From positions 2,756,001 through 2,820,000 of the forward strand of contig NC_089284.1 in the NCBI RefSeq assembly GCF_963678975.1: a stretch of 64,000 nucleotides of DNA, written 5' to 3'. The stretch comes from Dysidea avara. Taxonomy: Eukaryota; Porifera; Demospongiae; Dictyoceratida; Dysideidae. Both the position numbers and the translations under genes were made by a program. Positions 10,353 through 22,175 of this stretch are shown in pieces. The notes below the pieces were generated by a model, which ran no database searches, had not been told where the DNA came from, and saw nothing but the letters and a program-made list of their open reading frames with translations. Numbering within the stretch: position 1 is the first letter of the stretch; each line of letters opens with the position of its first letter.

Positions 10353-13300
10353 CTGAACAAATTAAGAATTGATATAATAGCCAGTAATCAAAACTTCTAC
10401 TATAAAAACATTGACACTACTTCCTTACCACTTGAATTGGCCAAAGTCAAAGTGGCTGCTATGGAAACACTGATAATTTAACATCATCAAATATCGACTG
10501 TTATTCCTTACCACTTGAATTGGCCGACGTCAAAGTGGCTACTATAGAAACACTGATAATTTAATATTATCAAATGTCGACTGTTATTCCTTACCACTTG
10601 AATTGGCCGAAGTCAAAGTGGCTGCTATGGAAACACTGATAATTTAACACCATCAAGTAACCACAGTTATTCCTTACCACTTGAATTGGCCGACATCTAA
10701 GTGGCTGCTATGGAAACACTGATAATTTAACATCATCAAATATCGACAGTTATTCCTTACCACTTGAATTGTCCGAAGTCAAAGTGGCTGCTACGGAAAC
10801 ACTGATAATTTAACACCATCAAGCAACCACAGTTATTCCTTACCACTTGAATTGGCCGACGTCAAAGTGGCTGCTATGGAAACACTGATAATTTAACATC
10901 ATCAAATATCGACTGTTATTCCTTACCACTTGAATTGGCCGACGTCAAAGTGGCTACTATAGAAACACTGATAATTTAATATCATCAAATATGGACTGTT
11001 ATTCCTTATCACTTGAATTGGCCGACGTCAAAGTGGCTACTATAGAAACACTGATAATTTAATATCATCAAATGTCGACTGTTATTCCTTACCACTTGAA
11101 TTGGCCGAAGTCAAAGTGGCCGCTATGGAAACACTGATAATTTAAGACCATCAAGTAACCACAGTTATTCCTTACCACTTGAATTGGCCGACATCAAAGT
11201 GGCTGCTATGGAAACACTGATAATTTAACATCATCAAATATCGACAGTTATTCCTTACCACTTGAATTGTCCGAAGTCAAAGTGGCTGCTACGGAAACAC
11301 TGATAATTTAACACCATCAAGCAACCACAGTTATTCCTTACCACTTGAATTGGCCGACGTCAAAGTGGCTGCTATGGAAACACTGATAATTTAACATCAT
11401 CAAATATCGACTGTTATTCCTTACCACTTGAATTGGCCGACGTCAAAGTGGCTACTATAGAAACACTGATAATTTAATATCATCAAATGTCGACTGTTAT
11501 TCCTTACCACTTGAATTGGCCGAAGTCAAAGTGGCTGCTATGGAAACACTGATAATTTATCACAATCAAATAACCACAGTTATTCCTTACCACTTGAATT
11601 GGCCGACGTCAAAGTGGCTACTATGGAAACACTAATAATTTATCACAATCAAATAACCACAGTTATTCCTTACCACTTGAATTGGCCGACGTCAAAGTGG
11701 CTGCTATGGAAACACTGATAATTTAACATCATCAAATATCGACTGTTATTCCTTACCACTTGAATTGTCCGAAGTCAAAGTGGCTGCTATGGAAACACTG
11801 ATAATTTAACACCATCAAGTAACCACAGCTATTCCTTACCACTTGAATTGGCCGACGTCAAAGTAGCTGCTATGGAAACACTGATAATTTAACATCATCA
11901 AATATCGACAGTTATTCCTTACCACTTGAATTGGCCAATGTCAAAGTGGCTGCTATGGAAACACTGATAATTTAACATCATCAAATATCGACTGTTATTC
12001 CTTACCACTTGAATTGGCCGACGTCAAAGTGGCTACTATAGAAACACTGATAATTTAATATCATCAAATGTCGACTGTTATTCCTTACCACTTGAATTGG
12101 CCGACGTCAAAGTGGCTGCTATGGAAACACTGATAATTTATCACAATCAAATAACCACAGTTATTCCTTACCACTTGAATTGGCCGATGTCAAAGTGGCT
12201 GCTATGGAAACACTGATAATTTATCACCATAAAATAACCACAGTTATTCCTTACCACTTGAATTGGCCAACGTCAAAGTGGCTACTATGGAAACACTGAT
12301 AATTTATCACAATCAAATAACCACAGTTATTCCTTACCACTTGAATTGGCCGACGTCAAAGTGGCTGCTATGGAAACACTAATAATTTAACACCATCAAG
12401 TATCGACAGTTATTCCTTACCACTTGAATTGGCCGACGTCAAAGTGGCTGCTATGGAAACACTAATAATTCAACATCATCAAGCAACAACAGTTATTCCT
12501 TACCACTAGAGACTGGTGACTTTGATTGTCCTGCAGTATACGTAATGTAGAAGTGCAATAAGGAACATCAAATATATAGACACTTGCATATGCACTGATT
12601 AAAGTTTGCAATATATCAGATGTGTCAATTAAGTGCCTCATGCAATAGTGCACTCTTAGAGTTTGCTACAATTAACCCCCAGTCAATGAACTCAGGCATA
12701 CGTATAATACATTGTATATACGTAATTCTAGTCCAACGGCAAGCATTGAACTTAGGCCACTTCAACTTAATCTTCTAATCTTCGGGCTAAAACCAGCTGA
12801 GTAGAGGGTCGGTAGGTCGGCATAATATTTAAAATCAATGTATGTGCCAAACGGTAGCTAAGCTACACTGTGATAGTTGCATTGGCTAATAGAAGAGCAT
12901 GAACATCTTTCCCTCCTCCAACTACATGTAATACTGTAGTTGGTTGGCCAAATGTAAGTCTAGGGATATACATAGTGGAGAAGAAATTTTGGACAAATCA
13001 TGGAATAAAATCGACACCCTATTCACAAATGATGAGCTATGATATGCACAAGATAATTGCGTATAACATTAAAATGGGACTCATCAGGTGACAGCATCAC
13101 AGGCAATCCTCATTACAGGTACAACTTGTGCTAGTTAGGGATTAAAGTTGGACCTGATTTCAGGCTGAGTTCAAAAAGTGAACCTTCATATACTTCTCCA
13201 ATCATCATGGGCTTAGGGTAATTAATATATGCCAAAAAAAACTTATAGTACCTTGCCATTGGGGATTTAAAGTGAGCACATCACAAAATTTATTGCTTCA

Positions 13301-16300
13301 AGTGGCAACTATACAGTAGCAATGAAAGTAAAGCCAAGCTGGCTGTGTACTGCCATTAATTTGTAACATTTATCATGTTTTAGTGAAAAAACTTGTCAAG
13401 ACCACTCCAACAGAGCGCCACTCAAATTCTGTATCTGTACTAACAATTGCTCATAATATACATAGAACTATTTGTCCCTATAGAAGTGATGTTACCAAAT
13501 ACGTATATTGAAAATCCTGATTATTACTATACAATTTATCCCAGTTACCACCCGTATGCTACACTTGTGTATGTAGCTATAACATAATACGTACATAATG
13601 CATATGCGACTGTTTTATACTCTCAGAAAAAATCACTAACTATACTTAAAATGGTAGTTTAAGATAGTATTACAGTATAAGCACAGTAATGGCAAATGCA
13701 CAAGTAAAGAACCTCGAATTCAGCAATTTAGATAAGTGTGGCTTAGTAGTAGTTAAACATTCATACTAAGCGTCTTGCAAGAATTTAAAAACTAGAGGTG
13801 ACGTCAATAAATAGCGAGGCTTAATTTAAGTGTTTTAGACAACGGTGTATAGTACATATAATGAGGTAGTAACTTGTGTTACAGGTTTTAGTGTTTTGAA
13901 TTTGCCAGAATGGTAGCAAATATGAATAGCAGACAAGATGCCTAGGTATACCAATCAATGAATGGGTAGTACAGCTGTGGAGGCTACAAACTGAATATGG
14001 CTTACACTGCTATTAGCCAACTACCACCACGATCGGTTCAGCCAAAGCGTAATTTCTTCCTTACAATTACGCTCACATGTTTGTAAATAGGCCACACATT
14101 AATCATCTACAAGAACTAGTAGACAATATCTATAGTGAAATTCAAAGGAAGTGGCCATGTTAGTATGGGGATACAGTACATTGTGCTTTGCTGTGATAGC
14201 GTTTATACTGTAAATTTAAAAAAATGGTGAAGGTGAGTAAATATTATAATACACAGTAGTATAATCAGATGAAAATGAGTATCCAAGGGCCGATTCATGA
14301 AATCAAGAATCTTGGTCTGATTTTTATGCAGAAGCCAGTTTTTTTTACCACTACAACATGCTTTCTACTGATACAGTTTTCATATTGGGTAAAAGGATTG
14401 CTAAGCCTGCCACTCATATCTGTTATGTCAGCAATTTTGTGGTTCCCTAATTGCACACTATATATGACTTCACGCACATTATTAAATGACAATGGGAGTC
14501 AGGTGATTCCAACTAATTGGTAGACAAGGAGACACTATGAAACTGTGCAACAAGTATCAATGGATAGCATAATGTATGATAACTTATCAGCATTTGCACA
14601 AACCTGCATAATAGTTGAGAATGTGCTGCTTCCATAAGTTTCCCACCAAATCAGTATAATTGAGCATAAAGTTACTTGCAGCCCCTGGTGTGCAGTACTC
14701 GGGCACAAACCCTCTTTGAGGATTGGGCTTGTGTGCTAAAATCAGCACATCATATCCTCCTGAGTGATGTAACTGCTGAGCCTATATTAATGTACAGACA
14801 CTAGTTGTATTTACCCATTCATATTTGGAGAACTATTATGACAAATCAAATCATTTGCAGTGACAATTTACGTCTCTATACTGCTGCCCATAACCAACTA
14901 GAAGCCCCAAAATAAAAACCCAGCTGTAGTAAATAACATTGTTAATTCCAACAACAGAAATCGCCTTAGTTTGTGCATTGTACATGGTACTGGCCAATTG
15001 GAAATTCGAATCAGGCGGGTGTAAGTTTTTTAGACAAATAGAAGCTTATTAATTTAGCAACAGCACATGCGTCATATTATAATAATACATATTGCACCTT
15101 CTTCAAGATTTGACTCCAAATATTTGAAGGATATTTCCGCTCCAATTCTGATGGTGTTTTAGGCATATCTCTCTTCTTTGTAAAGGGAGCATGACATGTT
15201 GGACAATCAGAATGTCTAATATGGCACTTGCAGTTGCAAGACTGACACATTTTCAGCATTGGAGCTAATCCACAAGTGGAAAACATACAGATAATATATA
15301 TATACATTATGTATGGTACTGGTGGATATAACCAACTATTATCATAAAATATATCTTGAGATGCTTATACAGTATGATACTCATTGTGACCACACCAAAA
15401 TTGATATTAAAATGGAACAGGAAATGTGTTTCTTTTGAGACAGTAATTATTTTTAAATATGTGACTGGATTTGCGAAAAGGGGTCTAGCTTCCACACTCA
15501 TCCAATTCTATGAGCTTAGAATAGCACATCTTGGTACGTACTCACAAAAGACATAACTCTGAAATTTTCTCCATTTACTCAGCTATGTTGGTATTCATTA
15601 CAATTATAAAAAGTTGATAGCAAATTCAGATGTTATAACTCAAAGCTGGCAATTTGGATGTGTGTTATTTTTGCAAATCTGATCATATATAATGCAAGCA
15701 AACTAAATGCCTACCAATTTGAAAACAATATTGCTGATATACGTACCAAAAAAACACAGAATTAAAAGCTCTGTTTCACACACTGGCTCTCTTTATCGTG
15801 CTAAAAATATTTAATTTGACTGAGAATCAAGTCCATTTGCTACCTCCATATAGTTGTTCTATTACCACAAGAAGACATTTAGTATATAGTGTAACAGCTT
15901 AAATTCTGTCATTAAGCTTACAGTCATAAGGAGGATACTAAGAAAAGGTACATAAGCTACAGTGTTTGTACTTAGCATTATGATCATGCCAGGTTATCCT
16001 TAGAAGGGAGTTATATTGGACCAACTCAAGACATAAACCATTTAAATTTGTTTCCTTCCATTTGATTTTATTGTCTTCACAGACATGGCAAAAGTGCACA
16101 AAATAGATTTTTGGTGTATTGTCCAATGTAACACTGCATTATTACAAGGCAAATATAGACAGCATTGAGCCAGATGCTTTCATATTTTTATCCAATAGAG
16201 ACTCACCTAGTTCTTCATAACTTTTAAGCCGCAAAACTTTTAAAAAACCATGCAGGCCGTGAAGCTTTTCTAGCCTGGCTTTCAACAAATGAAAGGAAAA

Positions 16301-16318
16301 CCCGGTGAGTGCCAAACC
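10213..16318 (-). CDS. CXXC zinc-finger gene with Cys-rich segment and mini-exon linker; 5' end unresolved
   Basis: Phase-consistent candidate exons, in reading order: 16207-16318, 15098-15264, 14604-14781, 12504-12530, about 25 mini-exons between 12450 and 10429, and 10213-10352. The first reads GFSFHLLKARLEKLHGLHGF. The second is Cys-rich (CQSCNCKCHIRHSDCPTCH) and ends in ILKK. The third (AQQLHHSGGYDVLILAHKPN, then EYCTPGAASNF) loosely recalls the second half of a MADS/SRF domain. The last exon carries RRRRCGHCDGCK, KCGTCKFC, RPC and KKC, which gives the Cys spacing of a CXXC zinc finger (CxxCxxC, x4, CxxCxxC, x8, C, x4, C), then KKLA and a stop. CXXC fingers of known families bind unmethylated CpG DNA. 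No whole-protein match is recognised. The finger is solid, the assembly of the upstream exons moderate. Confidence 0.6.
10425..12480 (-). repeat. Mini-exon array B: about 25 tandem exon-intron units, inverted relative to array A
   Basis: On the reverse strand the same ~83-bp unit as in array A recurs about 25 times. Each has TTTCCATAG or TTTCTATAG, a 30-nt block (CAGCCACTTTGACGTCGGCC plus AATTCAAGTG) and GTAAGGAATAAC. The encoded ten-residue repeat is AATLTSANSS or VATLTSANSS. The exon feeding the array (12504-12530, QSKSPVSS) shares SPVSS with the exon feeding array A. If every unit were spliced in, the protein would gain about 250 Ser/Thr/Ala-rich residues before the CXXC finger. Units here are more uniform in exon length than in array A. 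Confidence 0.93.
12531..14603. other. Long intron or unassigned DNA of the CXXC gene
   Basis: AT-rich DNA with no confident exon on either strand. A frame on the reverse strand at 14295-14492 is open but has no recognised motif or clear splice borders. Confidence 0.4.
15937..16136 (-). other. Possible Cys-containing exon, unplaced
   Basis: The reverse strand after an AATAATGCAG acceptor is open and reads VTLDNTPKIYFVHFCHVCED and then KWKETNLNG. The Cys pair FCHVC fits a zinc-binding protein, but its phase does not join the flanking exons of the CXXC gene. It may be an alternative exon, a remnant or chance. Confidence 0.25.
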
Positions 16319-17157
16319 CTGTTGCACACGTTAAAGTTACTGGGTCTGCAAACTGAGCTTCCAATCCAGTATAGTATATAATGATAACAGTAACAGTGAA
16401 AACTGTGTATTGAGACAACTTGAAAACAATGCCGAGTGTCCACATTATCAAGGTATTCCATTGAAAAAAGGTTTTATTTTGTGGGGGAGGGGTAAGACAT
16501 GACCAGATGAACTATAAAGTAAAAACAAAAGTATTTTTATTAATTAAACTGATACTACCTATACCTATGGAAAGTGGTAGATAATTGTGTAATGATTGAT
16601 TGATAATCAGAGTTACTGTTGACGTAAAGTCATGCATGATCATCATGAACCATCATCACTCTAAGGCCAATTACTCCTCAACCAGTGTTACAGTCACGAA
16701 TTACACCAATGCAAACAATACTAAAGTAGTCACTGATCCACGTTGACAAAAGCAAATTAGCAAGGCAATGCATCTACCTCCCTATAGTACCCCACAGTAC
16801 TTATTGCTCTATAGGGATAAATTATTCAGCTTATGTGAATACTATGAACGATGAAATGCCTTAAGTTTGGTGAATCAAAGTAATTCACTAAACCTTATTA
16901 CCAAATATCAGTAGCTATAGTTTGTATCGTGTGATATTGTGCAGGATTAATTAGTCAAGCTTTCATCTGCCTACCTGCTTTACATGCTTATTCACCAAAC
17001 TTACTAAATTTTTGTCATTTATAGTACTTGCATAACATTGTTATGAAATACTTAACACAATTGACCTTGTAAATATATCTGAAAAATGTTGCAAAAACAA
17101 GTAAATGTTATAAATACACTTTAAGTAAATTCAGTAAAATATCTTACGTTTTGTTTT

Positions 17158-18040
17158 GACTTCAGCTTCCTGTAATTGTATGTCCTCAACTTGTTCCTCC
17201 TAAGATAATAGTGTGACAAAAGGATGCATTGTGTGCGTAATAATTCTACTTAAGCATGTCCAACAACATTTAATGTAATACTGTGCAGTTGAGTACTGTC
17301 ATAAGAGGATAGAGCTAAGCTATACTACAACACTGTAATTGTACTTGACCACTAACTTTCAGTACTGTCCTATTGTCAAAATTGAGTCATATATGAACTC
17401 CAATTGCATTTTCACATTATGTAAGCAGTGCATTATAGCAATTGTAGTACTAGTGTTTAATGCACAACATTGTGCTTTCAAAGCAAAAACTCTACGACAC
17501 TGTAAATAGATTAATAAGGTGAGGTAGTGTGCAGTTGATCATGACTTTACAACATAAAAGTTTTGTTTACAAAATTTATGCTTGATGTCTTATTATATAA
17601 ATCCAACAGACACCTCGGGTGGGTTACTATGTAGAATAGAAACCTGTGGTCAGCCCATTGATCGAACAAAAGCCAGCAAAAAAAACGAATTATCCCTATT
17701 GCAAGTCAGCTAAAGATTATGCACCTGTCAATGTCATGCCCCACCTATCTAAGGTTAGGCAGTGGGTGATTTGTCACCTAAACTTGTCTACAGGGTCGGA
17801 GCATTTGAAACACAACTAGCCATACTTTTGCTATATTGCTAGTGATTCCCAGGATTTTAGCAAGTAAACGATTTGTAACTCAATGTCCCTGGGCCGTGGG
17901 AGTTGGGAATTTGTTGAATAGCATTTACAAACCCCCACCTCTGTCCAACCTGGGGCATGACATTGACAGGTGTATTACTTTCTGGATATTTGAGCACTTT
18001 CAGCACTGATACTGGCAATTGTGGAAGCTGAAGCTTCTAT
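17158..18040 (-). other. Possible upstream exons of the CXXC gene
   Basis: Two reverse-strand blocks have acceptor- and donor-like borders: about 17159-17211 (EEQVEDIQLQEAEVKTK) and about 17980-18037 (KLQLPQLPVSVLKVLKYPE). Both are short and their phases cannot be tied to the exon at 16207-16318. They are listed only as candidates for the missing 5' end, and an unrelated MITE lies between them. Confidence 0.2.
17722..17972. mobile_element. MITE with ~21-bp terminal inverted repeats
   Basis: The ends CACCTGTCAATGTCATGCCC and GGGCATGACATTGACAGGTG are exact reverse complements about 250 bp apart. No coding content. Superfamily not determined. Confidence 0.85.
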
Positions 18041-18916
18041 TAAAATAAAAGGTTGAGTAAACTCAATACTTTGGCACTATCCTTTACACTTTGATTTGCT
18101 TAATTACTACTAGCTCATTGGATACCTAAGCAACATTGTGACATGCCAAAGCCGGCGGATAAGCAAAAAAAAAACAAATCACCATCATCCGCAATGGTCT
18201 CAGGAATGGTCTACTCAGCTATTACACAAATCATGATAATAAAGCTAAGATATACTGATTTTATTTAGCTGTTTCTTTACTCCCTTTGCTCAAGCTAAAC
18301 TACACCTTGGTAATTAATTTGTGGGTATCCTTCACTCACACTGTTTTTGTACTGTAGAAGCCTTTTTGGCTCATTCTAACTAAGGCTTACAGATGCTGTG
18401 AATGAAGACTCAGCGATAGCTCTCAATATAAAAACAAGTTAAACATATTATGGTCAGCACATAGAATTGTTGCTAATTTTATTCAATATTGTAATCATAG
18501 CTAATGCAATACCCTCGTACAGAACCATAATAGTCTTTTAAATTTTAATACTGCACAGCTCTATAATAGATCTGACTAAAACATACAGTTGACTCCTAAC
18601 AGTACAGTGGTCAAATCCCGAGTTCTGAGCAATAATCATTATGCAGTCAATAGAAAGAAAAATTGTCACAAAATGATTCACATATCACAGTACTTTGCAT
18701 ATAACTACATTGTAGTAAGACTACACAGTTCTGTAAGTTTGTTTTGTTATGCTTTATCAAGCAGGCTTGCCTTGTGGTCATAATTAACTATATAACCTGC
18801 TCTATTCTGAAACAAAATAAATCTGAATTACGAACTATAGCTGTTACACAGTATTTTACGGCCACTAAATAAATTTGGATATATAGCAAACTGCCAAATT
18901 AATGATATGAAGTAAC
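18041..18916. other. Unassigned AT-rich DNA
   Basis: No gene is supported. A short plus-strand frame from 18153 (MPKPADKQKK) is open for about 39 codons but has no family pattern. Confidence 0.35.
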
Positions 18917-19095
18917 TACAGTGGAACCTGTCCAAGATGGTCACCCATGGGTTCAAAATTTCATGGCCTTAATAGGGAGGTGGCTGCTTTATACCTGGGA
19001 TTATTGTATAACAGTTCATTTGGAAAATTTAAAGATGGTCTTTATAGATAGGTGGTCTTGTTATACAGGTGGCCATTAACACAGGTTCCACAGTA
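18917..19095. mobile_element. MITE of the TACAGTGGAACCTGT family
   Basis: The left end TACAGTGGAACCTGT and right end ACAGGTTCCACAGTA form near-perfect terminal inverted repeats flanked by TA, as in Tc1/mariner-type MITEs. Inside are the phrases GGTGGTCTTG and GGTGGCCATTAA, which recur in other copies near 23.27, 23.96, 56.4-56.8, 63.1 and 63.87 kb. Confidence 0.8.
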
Positions 19096-19398
19096 TCACA
19101 GTAGTACTCCCACTTCCCCTCCCCAGTGGATGAAACAATTCAGGGATAGTGCTATTTCATGCTTACAGTAAAGTACTTCTAAATGATCAAAGTCAGCAAG
19201 TATATCAGTCCAAGACGTGTGTGAGGAAACTAGTTATACGCATGTACAGGGGAGTTTGACTGTACTGTATTAGCAATGGACTGCTGATTTTTTCTCTCAT
19301 AAGTAAAGGCACATTGTTGCAGTTATGTTCTATGAAATATTAAAAATAAATGCTGGTATAATATGTAATAGTATTTCCAGCACAATAATTATCACTTA

Positions 19399-19776
19399 AT
19401 GTTAAACAACCACAAAACACACGAGGCAACACTTACAACAGCACGTGATCTCTTGCAATACAATAATTATTTGTGCAAGCAATACTGTTATATACAGACA
19501 CAGAATCATCAAGGGAAGGAACCTGTGAAGTTACAAGTTGGGCAAGAAGTACTACTGGACAACCCAACTAAGAGAAAGTTAGATCCATGTTGGACTGGAC
19601 CACAGAAAGTTAGAGAGTTGACAGGACCACTAAATGTAAAAATAGTGATGAATGACAAGCAGCGGGTAGTTCATGTGAATAGAGTGAGACCATTTCTGAG
19701 ACCAGACTCAAGTACTGTAGACTGTGAATCTGCATGCTGGACAATGGAGTCCTCCATTATTTCAGTGTTATTGTGA
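19399..19776 (+). mobile_element. Fossil LTR-retrotransposon fragment, integrase C-terminal region
   Basis: A stretch of about 125 residues reads LQVGQEVLLDNPTKRKLDP, then WTGPQKVREL and VVHVNRVRPFLRP, the small beta-barrel end of integrase typical of Ty3/gypsy-like retrotransposons. The catalytic part of integrase, the other pol domains and paired LTRs are not seen nearby, so this is a broken, isolated remnant. Age cannot be judged without LTRs. Confidence 0.75.
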
Positions 19777-20097
19777 TGATCATCAAGCCTCTGCCTCTCA
19801 TGATGAGCCGCCAGCAGCTCCTCAGCACGGATAGCCTGTTACAACCAGAAGTGGACGAATTGCGAGACAAGTTGACTACTATGGATACTAACACTACACA
19901 CATGCGCTTGCTTAATTGATCATATGTCATGAAGGGAACAAGCTTTGAAGCTGGAATTTGTCTCATAATGCTCACCATGAACTGAGGAATTGTAGGGTAT
20001 AGTGTTTGGTCTATACCTTTCCATGCTTTTGAAGAAGAAAGGCTGTATAAACTTGGAAACTACTATTTGTATTTCCATTTTTACACTAAAGTAAACA

Positions 20098-20126
20098 CGC
20101 AAGTCCATTGTTGACCAGGTTTTCTA
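20098..20126. repeat. Short dispersed repeat, copy 1
   Basis: The segment CAAGTCCATTGTTGACCAGG and the following TTTTCTACT recur at about 21565-21594. In this copy the MITE at 20127-20532 begins directly after it. Confidence 0.7.
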
Positions 20127-20532
20127 CTGTAGAGTCGGGTTGTTAAGCGCATATTACTTGTTAAGCGCATACACGATTCTTGCAACTGACCGGCTGATAA
20201 GCGCATGTTGCCCAACACAATGAGGCAAAGCTACACAAGTGAATAGAATCTGAGTGGAACTGGAAAGCAAAGCCAGAAGGGACGAAAGAGGGCATGGACA
20301 ACAATGATGCTTTCTTCCCCAATGCTTAAAGCACAGGAGTCTTCCGTATTGTGAAGAATTTCATCCAGAAATAGAGTTCAAATATCCTTATATATATCTA
20401 AACCTCTGTCTCAAAGGTGCAGTTCCAGCGCCATTAATAATTAAATTAGGTGTATGCGCCAGATAGCACTATTTTTATAAAACTTTTCTTCGAAAATTAT
20501 AAGCACATGCGCTTAACAACCCGACTCTACAG
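20127..20532. mobile_element. MITE with perfect 26-bp terminal inverted repeats and TA target duplication
   Basis: The left end starts CTGTAGAGTCGGGTTG and the right end finishes CAACCCGACTCTACAG. All 26 terminal bases match, and TA flanks both ends. The interior has no coding potential. The perfect ends suggest a fairly young copy. TA target and end sequence fit a Tc1/mariner-like or PIF-like family, not determined further. Confidence 0.92.
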
Positions 20533-20534
20533 TA

Positions 20535-21929
20535 CCTTGCATCTCACTTAGGCTACTGAAATGAAACAAAGATATTCTTACGCACCATGAAGAGGTGAAT
20601 CCAGTGGTATATTAGTTATATATATTTCATTATTGCTTTGCTGTTTATTGAAGCGATTAAAATGAGCATAATTTTTTTTACCCAGTACACTTCAATGGCA
20701 AATATCTCAATACCAAAATTATGCAAACAAGTCGAGTTTTTGTTCCGGGGGTCGCATTTAGAGGCCATAGTATCATGACATGAACTAGGATATAATGAAC
20801 TTATTTACGAGATTGACGTAAAAGGTATTTGATGAGTGCCAAAAAAATTTAAACTATAGCTACCTTGTGTTGCTACTGTATTGGTATTGGCATTGATATC
20901 ACGAGCATCAGTATCAGATCAACGTGCTGATACTTAATTGTAGCAGCAAAAGTAATATTAAAAAAAATTGTGCAAAAGGTGTCAAGCAGCTTTGCAATTG
21001 GCTGACCCGCATGACCCACTGACCTGGATGGTAATCAGGATGGTTAACTAAGAAAGAGCAGTAGAGCCTGAGAGAAACTTTGAAGTTAAAAGGTCCACAA
21101 CGTCCCATGTGCATTTATTGCACAGATTATTCAGGTTATAACCCGCAAGAAATGAATAGTTAACAACACAAAAATGATAGGTTAGTGCTTGAATAAGGTG
21201 TGGCTCTACAAAAGCTTACACACAGATACAATAATCTACGCTAGGCTTGCTTGATGCCAGACTAGTTTCCTAAAAGCAGCAACATGACAAGTGGGTGTGG
21301 CTCCATGCAAATATTTGCAGAAGAGCACATTTATTGATAAAAGTGTATGGTTCCATGGATATCATGCATTCTTGAATGGCAAGGTTGGCTCCATGGAAGA
21401 TTCTTGAATGTTTCAACTTCATTGTTTAAGCTTAATTAATTTTGTCATCTCCTGTGAACTCACCTGGGTATATTTAATAAAGCAGGTGATACTCACTTGA
21501 CCCAGACACAATGCAACCCAAGTGACCTAGATAAAAATTGATGACGTGGCCTACTTACAACACTACAAGTCCATTGTTGACCAGGTTTTCTACTGGACAA
21601 TTTAGTTCAACACTCCTTATCTGTAGATTGGGTTCAACTTCCAACAAAACTTTTGTTTTGTACTTTTTGTTCTTTGAGCTTGCACCAATACAAAAGGAAT
21701 AAAAATCACCCAGGAAAATTAATTTCGCCTAATTCATTTAATATCAGTTCATTAGTATTGGAAGTGATAGAAACATATCGTATAAGTTGCCAAATGTGGT
21801 ACGGGAGTATAGGTCTACTTTGGTAGATCTGTCCCCCAACAGGACATTTGACATTCAGTAGGGCTACATATTCCCACTGCCTTGGCATGACTGAGAGCTA
21901 AAGGATATTTAAGGAGCAATAATGCACCT
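20535..21929. other. Repeat-derived intergenic DNA
   Basis: The part at about 20560-20770 resembles the right interior of the element at 24563-25170 (spaced phrases such as ACCCAGTACACTTCAATGG against ACCCAGTGTATTTCAATAG). Otherwise no gene or clear element is seen. A short repeat of 20098-20126 recurs at 21565-21594. Confidence 0.4.
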
Positions 21930-22175
21930 ATCATGCCCGACTGCCACAGATACAGGGTCGAGGATGGTAGGGGAATTGACTACATTTTGTCCCCAAGGTA
22001 GTGACATTCACCTGAAGGTAGTAAAATACCCACCTACCCAGGAGTTTGTTACTCGGAGAATGGTCAGGCCAGTGGGTGTGGATATTAATTTTGTAATTTC
22101 TAGAAGTGCAAATCTTGACCTTCCCCTACCTCAGCCCGTATCTGTGGTAGTCGGGAACTACTACACTGTATATTG
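21930..22175. mobile_element. Small palindromic element
   Basis: The phrases CCCGACTGCCACAGATAC (left) and GTATCTGTGGTAGTCGGG (right) are near-perfect reverse complements about 200 bp apart. The outer bases CACCTATCA and TGATAGGTA also pair. No coding content. Confidence 0.65.

Noticed and set aside
7484-12480. CRISPR-like array of regularly spaced repeats
   Set aside because: Spacers are not unique. Both the 30-nt and the 53-nt parts of each unit are repeated, splice signals bound them and the setting is eukaryotic.
10213-18040. TET/JBP dioxygenase encoded by the CXXC gene
   Set aside because: No HxD iron-binding motif or other dioxygenase signature was found in any candidate exon. Only the CXXC finger and the KDZ neighbour hint at it.
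18153-18290. Plus-strand short protein starting MPKPADKQKK
   Set aside because: Low complexity start, no family pattern, no supporting splice context.
19734-20126. LTR pair around the retrotransposon scrap
   Set aside because: The only direct repeat found (20098 and 21565) is about 29 bp and both copies lie downstream, so it is not an LTR.
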